The notes: generated by a model not told the origin, from the letters alone. Shown: positions 10,181 through 20,065, counted from the stretch's first letter. The stretch is DNA of 64,000 nucleotides from Methylophaga sp. OBS3 (GCF_026319325.1 NZ_JAPDMU010000003.1:388907-452906), one strand, 5' to 3'. Numbers and translations: made by a program.

Positions 10181-12004
10181 ATGCAAAGAATTTCTACTTT
10201 TCTGTTGGTAATGCTGGTGATGACATTAGCAGCATGTCAACCAATCGCCGTTGATCGTAAACCACAACTCGTTACGGCGGAAAGCCTAGTCTCAGAAGCA
10301 GAAACATCTGGTGATCTTAAAACCGCAGCTGATAACTATCTCAGTAAAGCGGAAGACAGCACTGGCCCGCTCCAATCAGCTTATTACTTACGCGCAGCGA
10401 CAGTACTTTATAAACTAGAAGACTTTCCTCAAGCCGTTGAAGCATACAAACAAATTAATACCGCGCAACTTAGTGATGGTGAACAAGTTGATGCAGCTTT
10501 GTTACGCGCTGATATCGCTATTATTCAACAAGACTCTGCTGCCGCTTTAAACGCTCTTGATAGTATTGATTTAACCAAAACGAATACTGAACAAAAAGTT
10601 CAAGCACTTTCATTGCGTACGCAAGCATACGCTTTGAGTGGCAACATGCTGGATAAAGCGCTAGCTCATACAGAACTTGATCCATTACTAGCTGGCCCAG
10701 ATCAAGCGACTAATCGCGAGGCACTATGGCAAGCATTAATGTCTTTGGATACACAGCAATTAGATTTATTTAACCCTGGTCAACCGCCAGCAGACGATAG
10801 CGGTTGGTTTGCACTGGCTTATGCCATGAAAGCTTATGTGAATAATCCCGAAGCATTAGAAGTTGCCTTGGAAGATTGGCAGCGGAGTTATCCAAATCAT
10901 CCGGCAGATCTTAGTAGTTTGGAAAAAACGGTTAAGCCGGTTTTTAAACTATCTTCAGATCTGAATCATGTGGCTGTCTTACTGCCAGAATCAGGCCCAA
11001 TTGCAGGTGCTGCTCAGGCTGTTAAACAAGGCATTATTGCTGCCCACTTTAACAACAACAGTGGTCGAGATTTAGCGTTTTATGATGTGCAAAACAATGC
11101 CGTAGTCGCTTACCAAGAAGCAGTTGCTGCAGGTGCGAACATTGTTATTGGTCCCCTCGATAAGGCTTCGGTTGAACAATTAGCTAAGCTGGATATGCTA
11201 CCCGTTCCGGTAATTGCCTTGAACCGCATCACAAATGCACCAGAACACAGTAATTTATTCCAATTTGGTTTAGCCCCAGAAGATGATGCCCGTACTGCTG
11301 CTATATATGCTGCCAAACAAGGTTACACGCGCGCTTTGGTACTTGGCCCTCGTAATGAATGGGGTGAACGGGTAACTCATGCTTTTGAAGACGCTTGGCG
11401 TGAAGAAGGTGGTAGTGTTGTACGCAGCAATGGTTATCGCGAATCAGCCAATGATTTCGGCGAAGTCATCGTGCCACTGTTCGGTTTAAATGCCAGTGAA
11501 CAGCGGGCTAAGGATTTAAGAAGCACCTTAGGCCGCACATTAGAATTTGAGCCACGTCGCCGCCAAGATGTGGACTTTATCTTTGTCGTTGCGAAACCAC
11601 TTAAAGCAAGACAGTTAGTTCCCCAATTCCGCTTCCACCGCTCAGGTAATATGCCAATCATCACCACATCACATGCCTATGATGGTGAAGCAAATGCGCG
11701 TCAGGACATTGATCTTAACGGCGCTATTATTAGTGATATCCCTTGGATCATTTCTCCATCAGAAGATGCCATCTATCAAGGTTTGCTGGCCCAAGCACGT
11801 GGCGATAAAGGCACCTATATGCGCCTGGCCGCCATGGGTGTGGATGCTTATAACTTAATTGATGAACTGAGTGAATTAAGTCGCTCGGATAATGCTAGTT
11901 ACCAAGGTGTCACTGGTGACTTGCAGATCAACGAAAAAGGCTATGTTCAACGTTTAATGCCACAAGGTATTTTCAAAGATGGGTTGTTATCCCCTCTTCC
12001 TTAA
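10181..12004 (+). CDS. lpoA: Penicillin-binding protein activator LpoA (outer-membrane lipoprotein)
   Basis: Outer-membrane lipoprotein that reaches through the periplasm to activate PBP1A. A signal peptide ends in the lipobox LAAC (Cys at about residue 19). The N-terminal half (about 30-240) is helical and TPR-like, and the C-terminal half (about 255-600) resembles a periplasmic-binding-protein fold, with HVAVLLPESGPIAGAA at its start. At 607 residues it is somewhat shorter than the E. coli protein (678). It heads the lpoA-yraN-dolP group, divergent from rsmI. Confidence 0.93.
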   Translation: MQRISTFLLVMLVMTLAACQPIAVDRKPQLVTAESLVSEAETSGDLKTAADNYLSKAEDSTGPLQSAYYLRAATVLYKLEDFPQAVEAYKQINTAQLSDGEQVDAALLRADIAIIQQDSAAALNALDSIDLTKTNTEQKVQALSLRTQAYALSGNMLDKALAHTELDPLLAGPDQATNREALWQALMSLDTQQLDLFNPGQPPADDSGWFALAYAMKAYVNNPEALEVALEDWQRSYPNHPADLSSLEKTVKPVFKLSSDLNHVAVLLPESGPIAGAAQAVKQGIIAAHFNNNSGRDLAFYDVQNNAVVAYQEAVAAGANIVIGPLDKASVEQLAKLDMLPVPVIALNRITNAPEHSNLFQFGLAPEDDARTAAIYAAKQGYTRALVLGPRNEWGERVTHAFEDAWREEGGSVVRSNGYRESANDFGEVIVPLFGLNASEQRAKDLRSTLGRTLEFEPRRRQDVDFIFVVAKPLKARQLVPQFRFHRSGNMPIITTSHAYDGEANARQDIDLNGAIISDIPWIISPSEDAIYQGLLAQARGDKGTYMRLAAMGVDAYNLIDELSELSRSDNASYQGVTGDLQINEKGYVQRLMPQGIFKDGLLSPLP

Positions 12005-12007
12005 ACT

Positions 12008-12376
12008 ATGAGCCGTCGCAGCGGACAACTTGCAGAACAGACCGCTTGCGACTACTTGCAGCAGCAAGGGTTAGTGTTTCTCACGCAAAATTATCACTGC
12101 CGGCGTGGTGAAATAGACTTGGTCATGAAAGATGCCGATGTGCTGGTTTTTGTCGAAGTACGTGCCAGGCAGAATGACCGTTATGGCAGTGCATTAGAAA
12201 GTATTACGCCAACTAAACAATCGCGTATCATTGCCACCGCTCAACACTACTTACAGCAAAAACAAGAACAGGCAACTTGCCGCTTTGATGTGGTGACCCT
12301 GCGAATTCATAGCGAAAAAGATGGTCAAAGCCATCAAGTTTGTGAATGGATCCGTGATGCTTTCCAGCTAAGTTGA
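12008..12376 (+). CDS. yraN: YraN family protein (UPF0102), nuclease-like fold
   Basis: The 122-residue protein belongs to the YraN/UPF0102 family, which has a restriction-endonuclease-like fold with no settled function. Visible motifs are GQLAEQTACDYLQQQG at the N-terminus, RRGEIDLVMKD and VFVEVRAR, which together supply the D-(E/V)-x-R type residues of that fold. It starts 3 bp after lpoA and almost certainly shares its transcript. Confidence 0.93.
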   Translation: MSRRSGQLAEQTACDYLQQQGLVFLTQNYHCRRGEIDLVMKDADVLVFVEVRARQNDRYGSALESITPTKQSRIIATAQHYLQQKQEQATCRFDVVTLRIHSEKDGQSHQVCEWIRDAFQLS

Positions 12377-12428
12377 GTCTGACAGTCTGTACACTGTCGG
12401 TTGTTAAATTCCTCTTGAGGTTATTTTC

Positions 12429-13001
12429 ATGCGTCGTTTTTATCTGATTAGTTTTTTGCTTAGTTTATGTTTACTACAAGGCTGCCCTGCCGTCGTAGTT
12501 GGTGGTGCGGCAACTGGCGCCGCAGTCAATAATGATCGCCGTACTACTGGCGCCATGATCGATGATCAAGGTATAGAGTTCAAAGCCAGCTCAACGATTT
12601 ACAAAAACAAAAAAATCTATGACCAAAGTCATATCAACTTCACTAGCTTTAACGGCGTATTGCTGATCACAGGTGAAACACCAAGTGAAGCCCTGAAACA
12701 AGAAGTCACAGAGTTAGTTAAAGATATTCCACGGGTTCGTAAGGTGTACAACGAGCTAGCGTTATTAGCACCAAGTGCAGTGCCATCTCGCACTAGCGAT
12801 GGTTGGATTACTTCAAAAGTAAAATCAAAACTATTGGCTGATAAAAATGTTAAAGGCCTAAACACCAAAGTTGTGACTGAGCGCGGTATTGTTTATCTGA
12901 TGGGTAAAATCCGTAAAGCAGAAGCCGACAAAGTAGTGAATGTTGTTCGTAGTACTGGCGGTGTTCAGAAAGTTGTTAAAGTTTTTGAATACATCGACTA
13001 A
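12429..13001 (+). CDS. dolP: BON-domain outer-membrane lipoprotein DolP (YraP)
   Basis: Lipoprotein of the outer membrane that supports envelope integrity and BAM function in enteric bacteria. A signal sequence ends in LLQGC (Cys at about residue 19). It is followed by a glycine/alanine-rich stretch, DDQGIEFKASSTIY, and two BON domains (about 46-115 and 123-190) with the typical hydrophobic-glycine pattern FNGVLLITGE and GIVYLMGKI. The 190-residue length equals the E. coli protein. It is the last gene of the lpoA group, 52 bp after yraN, and is followed by a strong terminator. diaA, which often sits between, is absent here. Confidence 0.93.
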   Translation: MRRFYLISFLLSLCLLQGCPAVVVGGAATGAAVNNDRRTTGAMIDDQGIEFKASSTIYKNKKIYDQSHINFTSFNGVLLITGETPSEALKQEVTELVKDIPRVRKVYNELALLAPSAVPSRTSDGWITSKVKSKLLADKNVKGLNTKVVTERGIVYLMGKIRKAEADKVVNVVRSTGGVQKVVKVFEYID

Positions 13002-13017
13002 ACGATACCAGCTACAT

Positions 13018-13050
13018 CAAAAAAGCCCCGTAAATCGGGGCTTTTTTTTA
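13018..13050 (+). terminator. Rho-independent terminator after dolP (bidirectional)
   Basis: Stem AGCCCCG (13024-13030) and CGGGGCT (13036-13042) with a 5-base loop, followed by a run of eight T. An A-run precedes the stem, so it could also end the leftward hemJ transcript, whose stop codon lies 2 bp away. Confidence 0.92.
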
Positions 13051-13051
13051 C

Positions 13052-13474
13052 TTAAAATGGTTTCACAACGGCCAAAATCACTACTGCGATCAAAACGAGT
13101 ACAGGCAACTCATTAAACCAGCGATAAAACACATGACTCTTGGTATTGGCGTCATTAGCAAAGTGTTTGAGATACCGACCACAAACATGGTGATAAATAA
13201 AAAGCAGTAAGACCAGCGTTAATTTGGCATGTAACCAGCCCATCGTTTTCAATGTGGCTAAATCATAAAAGCTCAACAGCCAGCCACCAAAAATGACCGT
13301 CAAAATCGCACTTGGCGTCATTATGCCGCGATACAGTTTACGTTCCATGATCTTAAAACGTGCATTACCCGCAGCATCTTCTGTTTGCGCGTGATAGACA
13401 AATAAGCGTGGCAAATAAAATAACGATGCAAACCAAGTAACGATAAAAATAAGATGAAATGCTTTTACCCAAAG
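13052..13474 (-). CDS. hemJ: Protoporphyrinogen oxidase HemJ family membrane protein
   Basis: Four-helix inner-membrane protein of about 140 residues matching the HemJ/UPF0093 family, which oxidises protoporphyrinogen IX in heme synthesis. Conserved features include the histidine in KAFHLIFIVTWFASLFYLPR near the N-terminus and GWLHAKL plus YHH in the middle. The start ATG at 13472-13474 is chosen because AGGAGA lies just upstream and the family begins at this point; the frame stays open for 22 more codons upstream without similarity. It is divergent from the PilZ gene, with 64 bp between starts. Confidence 0.88.
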   Translation of the reverse strand, partial: LWVKAFHLIFIVTWFASLFYLPRLFVYHAQTEDAAGNARFKIMERKLYRGIMTPSAILTVIFGGWLLSFYDLATLKTMGWLHAKLTLVLLLFIYHHVCGRYLKHFANDANTKSHVFYRWFNELPVLVLIAVVILAVVKPF

Positions 13475-13538
13475 CATAGATATGTCTCCTAACGAATAAA
13501 CAGTGATAGTATCGACTCTAACAGCAAAGGAGTTGGCC

Positions 13539-13919
13539 ATGTCAGAATCTGAGCACTCACAACGTCGTTTTCAGCGGATTCCTTTCTCTGCAACCGCAAA
13601 TGTCCATGCCATCAAAGGTGAGCTTCACCCGCAGTGCCACGTCGTAGATGTCTCGCTTAACGGCCTATTAATTGAAAAGCCGGTCGGCTGGATAGGCGCC
13701 ATCGGTGACGAATATCACATTGACCTGCTGCTAAATAATGCCGAGCTCGTTATCAAAATGCAGGCCGAAGTGGCACACATCGATAATGGGACGATTGGCT
13801 TTCATTGCAGCCTGATTGATTTAGAAAGCATTAGTCATTTAAAGCGTTTAGTGGAACTTAATCTAGGCGATGAGGATTTACTGCACCGGGAACTAGCCGC
13901 ACTTATTCACGACAGCTAA
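13539..13919 (+). CDS. PilZ domain protein, putative cyclic-di-GMP receptor
   Basis: Single-domain PilZ protein of 126 residues. It has the two c-di-GMP binding motifs: an RxxxR element (RRFQRIPF, about residues 9-16) and a D/N-x-S-x-x-G element (DVSLNGLLI, about 47-55), so binding is expected. The start at 13539 has AAGGAG 7 bases upstream; 12 extra in-frame codons upstream are unlikely to be translated. The gene is convergent with radA, and the two stop codons overlap by four bases. The target process is unknown; motility or pilus control would be guesses. Confidence 0.88.
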   Translation: MSESEHSQRRFQRIPFSATANVHAIKGELHPQCHVVDVSLNGLLIEKPVGWIGAIGDEYHIDLLLNNAELVIKMQAEVAHIDNGTIGFHCSLIDLESISHLKRLVELNLGDEDLLHRELAALIHDS

Positions 13920-15304
13920 AGCCAGGCGTTTCTTAAAGCTTCTATCGCTGCAGATAAATGCTGTACTGGAATGACTTTCATATCTTTAATTGGTTTACGG
14001 GGTGCATTGGCAGCAGGCACTAATGCATGGGTAAAACCATGTTTTGCCGCATCACGAATTCGCTCTTCACCTGCTTGAACAGGTCGAATCTCACCAGTCA
14101 GCCCCACTTCACCAAACATCACCCAATCATGAGGCAACGCTTTATTACGCAAACTTGAAATCACTGCCGCTAAAACCGATAAATCAGCCCCTGTTTCGCT
14201 CAACTTAACACCACCCACGACATTGATAAAAACATCTTGGTCATGGCAAGTAATACCGCCATGGCGGTGAAGGATCGCCAGTAACATTGCTAAACGATTT
14301 TGCTCTAAACCCACCGATACCCGACGTGGATTGCCAAGCGGGCTTTCATCAACCAATGCTTGAACTTCCACGAGCATCGGCCGGCTACCTTCACGGATAA
14401 CAGTAATCACACTTCCCGGCACAGCCTGCTCACCACGAGATAGGAAAATCGCCGATGGGTTACTGACTTCGCGCAGCCCCAACTCCGTCATGGCAAACAC
14501 GCCTAACTCATTCACTGCGCCAAAACGATTTTTCACAGCACGCAAGATCCGATAACGCGTTGAGCTGTCACCTTCAAAATACAATACTGTATCGACCATA
14601 TGCTCTAAAACACGAGGTCCAGCAAGCGCACCTTGCTTGGTAACATGACCAACCAAGATCATCGTGGTACCACTCGATTTGGCATATCTGACTAATTGCG
14701 CGGCACTCTCACGTACTTGGGCAACGGTACCTGGTGCTGATTGCAGTAATTCGGTAAAGACAGTTTGAATAGAGTCGATGACCATAACCTGCGGTCTACG
14801 CTGCTGAGCGGTCACAATCATTTGCTCTGCATGTGTTTCTGCTAACAAATCAACAGGGGTTTCTTGTAGTTGAAGTCGTTCAGCACGTAATTTAATTTGT
14901 TGTAGTGATTCTTCACCACTGACATACAGCGGGCTGAGTCCACTGGTTTTCGCCATCATTGCCATGGCCTGTAACAGCAAGGTAGATTTACCAATACCCG
15001 GATCACCACCAATCAAAACAACAGATCCTGTGACCAAGCCACCACCTAATACACGGTCTAATTCAGGTAAACCGGTAGACCAGCGCACAGCTTGTTCAGA
15101 GGTGACTTCTTGGAGTGTTTGAACAACATTTTGCTGCTGTCCAGCATAGCCAGTGTGACGACTTATGGCAGCCTGACTTGAAGCTGGTGCATGTACTTCT
15201 TCAGTTAAGCTATTCCATGCACCACATTCGCTGCACTGCCCTGCCCATTGTGGTGTTTGAGAACCGCACTCTTTACAAACATAGACACGTTTAACTTTGG
15301 CCAT
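13916..15304 (-). CDS. radA: DNA repair protein RadA (branch-migration ATPase)
   Basis: RecA-like ATPase that drives branch migration during recombinational repair. The 462 residues begin with a four-cysteine zinc finger (CKECG and CSECG, about residues 10-30). A Walker A motif GGDPGIGKST lies near residue 98, the RadA-specific KNRFG motif near residue 258, and a Lon-protease-like C-terminal domain follows. All parts look intact. The start overlaps the alr end by 14 bases. Confidence 0.97.
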   Translation of the reverse strand: MAKVKRVYVCKECGSQTPQWAGQCSECGAWNSLTEEVHAPASSQAAISRHTGYAGQQQNVVQTLQEVTSEQAVRWSTGLPELDRVLGGGLVTGSVVLIGGDPGIGKSTLLLQAMAMMAKTSGLSPLYVSGEESLQQIKLRAERLQLQETPVDLLAETHAEQMIVTAQQRRPQVMVIDSIQTVFTELLQSAPGTVAQVRESAAQLVRYAKSSGTTMILVGHVTKQGALAGPRVLEHMVDTVLYFEGDSSTRYRILRAVKNRFGAVNELGVFAMTELGLREVSNPSAIFLSRGEQAVPGSVITVIREGSRPMLVEVQALVDESPLGNPRRVSVGLEQNRLAMLLAILHRHGGITCHDQDVFINVVGGVKLSETGADLSVLAAVISSLRNKALPHDWVMFGEVGLTGEIRPVQAGEERIRDAAKHGFTHALVPAANAPRKPIKDMKVIPVQHLSAAIEALRNAWL

Positions 15305-16367
15305 TTTGGTACTTCCTTGTAACTCGCCCAGCCAGCACTGTTGTTAATTCATAGGGGATGGTCTTAGCGCGTACCGCTTGTGATTCGACACTGAGTGATT
15401 CATGTCCCCAAATAACAACCTCATCACCGGTTACGGCATCAGGACAATCTTTGAGAAGTACACATACCGTATCCATAGATACACGACCAATCACCGGTAC
15501 TAACACACCACGAATCATGACTTGACCAGCGTTAGATAATTGACGATTAAAGCCGTCACCATAACCAATACTGACAACGCCCATTCGGCATACTTCTGTT
15601 GCTGTCCATTCACCACCATAACCAACTTCATGGCCAGGCGCTAAAACCTGTGTAGCGATAAGTGTCGACTTTAACTGCATAACTGGTTTAAGACCGAGGT
15701 CGGCCCCAGTTTTATCAGCAAAAGGCGAAATGCCATATAGCATCAGCCCGGGACGTACCCAGTCGCCATGTGATGTCGGCAAGTTGATAACAGCTGCAGA
15801 GTTCGCCATACAAATCGGTAAACCTGATTGTTCAGCTAACTGATGCATGACCGCAATTTGCTTGAAATTTCGATCATCATCGTAAAGATCAGAGTTTGCA
15901 AAATGGCTCATCAAGCCCATTTTGTTTCGATAGCTTGTTAACCGCTCGATTGCATCACTAATGACTTTTGAAGGTAAACCGAGACGATGCATACCTGTCT
16001 CTAGCATTAACCAACAATAAGGTAAGTCAGTGACGTTTAATAACCATTCGATATGGGCTGGTTGATGAATAACTGGAGCAAGTTGGTACTCAACTGCAGT
16101 TTGAAGCTCTGCAAGCGTATGGACGCCCTCAAGTATCGTAATAGCATGATTGAAGCCTGCATTTCTAAGTGCAACACCTTCACTCAATCGCGCAACAGCA
16201 AAAGCGTCACTGTCAATAAGTGCCGAAGCTATTTGCGTCACACCATGACCATAAGCATCAGCTTTGATAACTGACATGACTTTACTATTGGGAGCAAACT
16301 TACGAACACACTCAAGGTTGTGTTTTAAAGCCTCAAGATTAATGACTGCGTGTGGATAGAGCGTCAC
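15291..16367 (-). CDS. alr: Alanine racemase
   Basis: PLP enzyme that interconverts L- and D-alanine and supplies D-Ala for the cell wall. The 358-residue sequence has the PLP-lysine motif VIKADAYGHG near residue 35 and the catalytic tyrosine region SIGYGDGFNR near residue 255. The start is GTG at 16365-16367, overlapping the dnaB stop as GTGA, so translation is coupled to dnaB. The dnaB-alr-radA order occurs in several gammaproteobacteria. Confidence 0.96.
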   Translation of the reverse strand: MTLYPHAVINLEALKHNLECVRKFAPNSKVMSVIKADAYGHGVTQIASALIDSDAFAVARLSEGVALRNAGFNHAITILEGVHTLAELQTAVEYQLAPVIHQPAHIEWLLNVTDLPYCWLMLETGMHRLGLPSKVISDAIERLTSYRNKMGLMSHFANSDLYDDDRNFKQIAVMHQLAEQSGLPICMANSAAVINLPTSHGDWVRPGLMLYGISPFADKTGADLGLKPVMQLKSTLIATQVLAPGHEVGYGGEWTATEVCRMGVVSIGYGDGFNRQLSNAGQVMIRGVLVPVIGRVSMDTVCVLLKDCPDAVTGDEVVIWGHESLSVESQAVRAKTIPYELTTVLAGRVTRKYQNGQS

Positions 16368-17785
16368 GAATGATCATCACCATATTCGTCGTAGTAAGCA
16401 GGCGCAAAGTTTTCAAAGCGCGTGTATTTACCTTGGAAGGTCAATGCGACCGTACCAATTGGACCGTTACGTTGCTTACCGATAATGATTTCGGCTTTGC
16501 CTTTATCTGCTGAGTCAGCGTTATAGACTTCATCACGATAAATAAAGACGATGATATCGGCATCCTGCTCAATCGCACCTGACTCACGTAAATCTGACAT
16601 GACTGGACGTTTGTTTGGGCGCTGTTCCAATGAACGGTTTAACTGTGATAAGGCAATCACTGGCACATTTAATTCTTTAGCCAGAGCTTTAAGAGAACGC
16701 GATATTTCAGAGATCTCTGTGGCCCGGTTTTCAGACTGACGCCCCGTACTACTACCTTGCATCAACTGGAGGTAGTCGATGACGATAAGACTAAGGCCAT
16801 GTTCACGTTTTAAACGTCTCGCACGTGCACGAAGTTCGGTTGGTGTAAGACCGCCGGTATCATCAATAAATAATGGCGCATCATTTAACAACTGAATCGC
16901 CGAGGTTAGACGCGGCCAATCCTCATCGTTCAATTTGCCGGTACGCAGTCTATGCTGATCAATACGGCCAAGCGATGACAACATACGCATTGCTAACGAG
17001 TCTGCCGGCATTTCCATACTAAATACCGCAACCGGCTCTTTTGCCTGGATTGCAGCATTTTCAGCAATATTCATCGCAAAGGTGGTTTTACCCATCGATG
17101 GACGGCCAGCAACGATAATTAAATCTGCCGGCTGTAAACCTGATGTTTGCTCATCAAAGTCAATAAAGCCAGTTGGTAAACCGGTAATACCGCTGTCTTG
17201 TTCAAATAGTTGGTCAATACGATCAACAACCGTACTCAATACTTCTTTGACCTGAATAAAACCACCACCACGTTTTGCACCTTTTTCGGCGATTTCAAAT
17301 ACATGGCGTTCAGCAACATCCAGCATTTCTTCGCTGTTACGACCTTCTGGCGTAAAAGCCATGTTGGCAATGTTGTTACCAATTTGGATAAGTTGCCGGA
17401 GGATTGATCGCTCACGAACGATATTCGCATAGGCTGCGATATTGGCGGCACTTGGGGTATTTCTAGCCAGTGTTCCAAGATAGGCAAGTTCGCCGACCTT
17501 GTCTAATTCACCACGTTGTTCGTGGTACTCAGCCAATGTGATGACATCAACTGGCTGGGCTTTTTCCATCAATTGCTCGATGGCTTGGAAAATAAGTTGG
17601 TGGTCGCGACGATAGAAGTCCTTCTCGACAAGGACATCGGCGACTTGTTCCCATGCATTGTTGTCCAGCATCAAGCCGCCAAGTACTGACTGCTCTGCTT
17701 CAACGGAATGCGGAGGAACCTTCAATGCCTGCGTAGCGTTATCCTGATAATCTTCCGGATAGGTAATCTGTTCCACAGGCAACAC
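16364..17785 (-). CDS. dnaB: Replicative DNA helicase DnaB
   Basis: Hexameric 5'-3' helicase of the replication fork. The 473-residue protein has an N-terminal domain starting KVPPHSVEAEQSVLGGLML (about residues 23-41), a linker, and a RecA-like C-terminal domain with Walker A AGRPSMGKTTFAM near residue 227 and VIDYLQLM near residue 336. No intein is present. The start read here is GTG at 17783-17785; a second GTG three codons in is possible because no strong ribosome binding site distinguishes them. Confidence 0.96.
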   Translation of the reverse strand: MLPVEQITYPEDYQDNATQALKVPPHSVEAEQSVLGGLMLDNNAWEQVADVLVEKDFYRRDHQLIFQAIEQLMEKAQPVDVITLAEYHEQRGELDKVGELAYLGTLARNTPSAANIAAYANIVRERSILRQLIQIGNNIANMAFTPEGRNSEEMLDVAERHVFEIAEKGAKRGGGFIQVKEVLSTVVDRIDQLFEQDSGITGLPTGFIDFDEQTSGLQPADLIIVAGRPSMGKTTFAMNIAENAAIQAKEPVAVFSMEMPADSLAMRMLSSLGRIDQHRLRTGKLNDEDWPRLTSAIQLLNDAPLFIDDTGGLTPTELRARARRLKREHGLSLIVIDYLQLMQGSSTGRQSENRATEISEISRSLKALAKELNVPVIALSQLNRSLEQRPNKRPVMSDLRESGAIEQDADIIVFIYRDEVYNADSADKGKAEIIIGKQRNGPIGTVALTFQGKYTRFENFAPAYYDEYGDDHS

Positions 17786-17825
17786 CCAGGCTGGTTAAAC
17801 ATAAAGCGACTACTTTTGTAGTCAA

Positions 17826-17856
17826 AAATAAGACACAGGCCATTATGACCTGTGTC
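17826..17856 (-). terminator. Terminator of the rpsF-rplI operon
   Basis: Read on the minus strand, GACACAGG (17849-17856) pairs with CCTGTGTC (17832-17839), followed by TTATTTTT. This ends the ribosomal-protein operon 25 bp after rplI and separates it from dnaB. A second small hairpin, GACTAC/GTAGTC at 17808-17823, follows within the dnaB leader. Confidence 0.85.
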
Positions 17857-17880
17857 CCATCTTTAATCTAGCAGAGAGGT

Positions 17881-18429
17881 TTACTCTTGCTCTTGTGCTT
17901 TCGCGATAGCTTCTTGCTCTTCGCGGGCTGCATCACGTGCTTTCTTCGCTTCTTCAGCAGCTGCTTTAGCAGCGATTTCAGCTTCAGAAGTGATGTTAAC
18001 AGCAACGCTTACCAATACATCAGCGTGCAATTGCACGTCGATTTGGTATTCGCCAGTGTGACGCAATGGGCCTGTTGGTAAACGAACTTCGTTACGGTCA
18101 ACATCAGCACCTTTAGCATTTACCGCATCAGCGATATCTGCAGCTGTGATTGAACCGAACAATTTACCTTCAACACCAGCGTTAGCCATGATGTTAACGT
18201 CGCCAGCAGCAACCAGCTTAGCTTTACGTGCTTCCGCTGCAGCCAAAATTTTAGCTGCTGCCGCTTCAAGTTCTTCACGACGTGCTTCAAACTTTTCACG
18301 GTTATCTTTGGTAGCAGGTAATGCTTTACCTTTTGGTACCAGGAAGTTACGACCGAAGCCTGCTTTTACACTAACTTCATCACCCAGGTTACCCAGTCTT
18401 TGAACTTTTTCCAGCAAAATTACTTGCAT
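17881..18429 (-). CDS. rplI: 50S ribosomal protein L9 with extended C-terminal tail
   Basis: L9 binds 23S rRNA with its N-terminal domain and extends a long helix. The first 150 residues are a standard L9: [28 protein letters not shown], the central Ala/Glu helix, and [15 protein letters not shown]. The protein is 182 residues compared with 149 in E. coli. The last 32 or so are an Ala/Lys/Glu-rich charged tail that probably forms a helix or is disordered. A GAGGGT ribosome binding site precedes the ATG. Confidence 0.96.
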   Translation of the reverse strand: MQVILLEKVQRLGNLGDEVSVKAGFGRNFLVPKGKALPATKDNREKFEARREELEAAAAKILAAAEARKAKLVAAGDVNIMANAGVEGKLFGSITAADIADAVNAKGADVDRNEVRLPTGPLRHTGEYQIDVQLHADVLVSVAVNITSEAEIAAKAAAEEAKKARDAAREEQEAIAKAQEQE

Positions 18430-18452
18430 CGTTCTACCCTCATTCGCAGTAT

Positions 18453-19385
18453 TTACTGCTTATCAATTGAATCCGCATCCCCTCTCGGGTGTCTGCGAAA
18501 ATTAATCCATTGTTCCGTAATTCCAAGTGTTGCAAGCAAACTAGCCATTTGAGGCAACATGATGACTAAAAGTGCATACATTGCGACCAACCAACCCATT
18601 GATTTTTGTCTTTCACGAACCAAAGCATGCACAACGGCAATACCTTGAAACGCAAACAAAACCAACAGCACTGACAAGAAATCCGTCAGTATTGGCAAAC
18701 TCTCTGACACTGATGTCATTGATGTCAGCATCAAAGCCGCGGTCACGATTGCTAATGGTTTACCCAAAAGTACATGCGTAAACTCACGACCAAAAGCGCC
18801 GTCATCATAGAGTTTGGCCTGCCACGATCTGCCAATTAAAAGCCCGATGATAATATTAAATGTCATCGCTGCTGCCAGTAAGCCGGTCATCATGCCTGCG
18901 ATACTGTCAAACACTTGCTTCGTATCAGCATCACTCAATTGCCAACCTTCTTGTGTCGTTAACAATTGCATAAATGGCGTCATGGCTTCTTGCCACCATG
19001 TTGTTGGATCTGTCACAAACAGATGCACTAACAACACACCGACCAAACCAATACCTGCTGCAGCTATCATTGATTTACCTAGTGATCGGCTATAACCCAG
19101 CACTAGCGTTACCAAATATACTGGCAACCACGCTGTCAAAAACAAGAATAATGACAGCCAAACCAACTTAAATAACACTGCAGCAGCGATTGCAAACACG
19201 ACCAGAGCCGTCAGCAACACTCGCAAACCTTCCCGTGGGCCAGTTCGCAATGTTGCCAAAACAATCACACCACTAGCCAGATAACTTAAAGGTGGTAACA
19301 ACATCGCTGCTACCGCCAGAAAACTGGCTGTTAATGCTGCTTGCCAGCGACCTTGCATGGCAAATTGAGCGATTCCGCGCAGCAT
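18453..19385 (-). CDS. DUF2232 (YybS-like) integral membrane protein
   Basis: Hydrophobic 310-residue protein with roughly eight predicted membrane spans, resembling the DUF2232/YybS family of unknown function. It sits between rpsR and rplI, where DUF2232 genes are found in several gammaproteobacteria. The C-terminus is short and charged ([12 protein letters not shown]). The start at 19385 has no strong ribosome binding site, so it may depend on translation from rpsR 35 bp upstream. No catalytic motif is evident. Confidence 0.8.
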   Translation of the reverse strand: MLRGIAQFAMQGRWQAALTASFLAVAAMLLPPLSYLASGVIVLATLRTGPREGLRVLLTALVVFAIAAAVLFKLVWLSLFLFLTAWLPVYLVTLVLGYSRSLGKSMIAAAGIGLVGVLLVHLFVTDPTTWWQEAMTPFMQLLTTQEGWQLSDADTKQVFDSIAGMMTGLLAAAMTFNIIIGLLIGRSWQAKLYDDGAFGREFTHVLLGKPLAIVTAALMLTSMTSVSESLPILTDFLSVLLVLFAFQGIAVVHALVRERQKSMGWLVAMYALLVIMLPQMASLLATLGITEQWINFRRHPRGDADSIDKQ

Positions 19386-19420
19386 ACTTAAAACTTTACA
19401 CTTGGATTAAACGAAACTGC

Positions 19421-19648
19421 TTATTTGTGCATGTCGCAATATGGCAGTAATGCCAAAAAGCGCGCGCGTTTCACACAAGTAGACAGCTGACGTTGGTAAC
19501 GGGCTTTAGTACCAGTGATACGGCTAGGCACAATTTTGCCTGTTTCGGTGATGTAGTTTTTCAACAAATTTACATCTTTATAGTCGATTTGCTTCACGCC
19601 TTCGGCAGTGAAACGACAAAATTTTCTACGTCTGAAAAAACGTGCCAT
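19421..19648 (-). CDS. rpsR: 30S ribosomal protein S18
   Basis: The 75-residue S18 shows the conserved [35 protein letters not shown] and [11 protein letters not shown] segments. S18 binds S6 on the platform of the small subunit. It is 21 bp downstream of rpsF; the priB gene found between them in enterics is absent. AGGAGA lies just before the ATG. Confidence 0.98.
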   Translation of the reverse strand: MARFFRRRKFCRFTAEGVKQIDYKDVNLLKNYITETGKIVPSRITGTKARYQRQLSTCVKRARFLALLPYCDMHK

Positions 19649-19669
19649 GGGAATTCTCCTATTCGCTGA

Positions 19670-20017
19670 TTAAGATGCTTGACGTTCTTGTTTTTCGTCT
19701 TCTTTACGCATCATCGGTGAAGGCTCAGTTTGCGCTTCATCCATATTGACGACTAAGTGACGAATAACAGCATCGTTAAAACGGAAAGCAGTGGTAACTT
19801 CGTTCAGTTGTTCCACGTCACATTCCACGTTCATCAGCACATAGTGTGCTTTGTGCACTTTGTTGATTGGGTAAGCCAATTGACGACGACCCCAGTCTTC
19901 CTGACGGTGAATTTGACCACCGTTGGCAGTCAGCGTTTGTGTATAACGCTCGATCATGCCAGGCACTTGTTCGCTCTGATCAGGGTGGACCAGAAACACA
20001 ATTTCGTAATGTCTCAT
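19670..20017 (-). CDS. rpsF: 30S ribosomal protein S6
   Basis: The 115-residue S6 begins [20 protein letters not shown] and has the [19 protein letters not shown] core, with a short charged C-terminal tail. It is a primary S18 partner. It is the first gene of the rpsF-rpsR-DUF2232-rplI operon, with GAGGAG ahead of the ATG and a leader hairpin upstream. Confidence 0.98.
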   Translation of the reverse strand: MRHYEIVFLVHPDQSEQVPGMIERYTQTLTANGGQIHRQEDWGRRQLAYPINKVHKAHYVLMNVECDVEQLNEVTTAFRFNDAVIRHLVVNMDEAQTEPSPMMRKEDEKQERQAS

Positions 20018-20040
20018 TAGAGCTCCTCACGGTTTAATCA

Positions 20041-20065
20041 GCTTTTGACTTAAATAGCCAAAAGC
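20041..20065 (-). promoter_or_regulatory. Hairpin in rpsF leader, possible S6:S18 autoregulatory site
   Basis: GCTTTTG and CAAAAGC (20059-20065 and 20041-20047) form a 7-bp stem 23 bases upstream of the rpsF ATG. An ACCGTGAGG segment follows before the start. Many bacteria use a leader hairpin with a CCG element here for S6:S18 feedback. The match is by place and general shape only. Confidence 0.35.
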
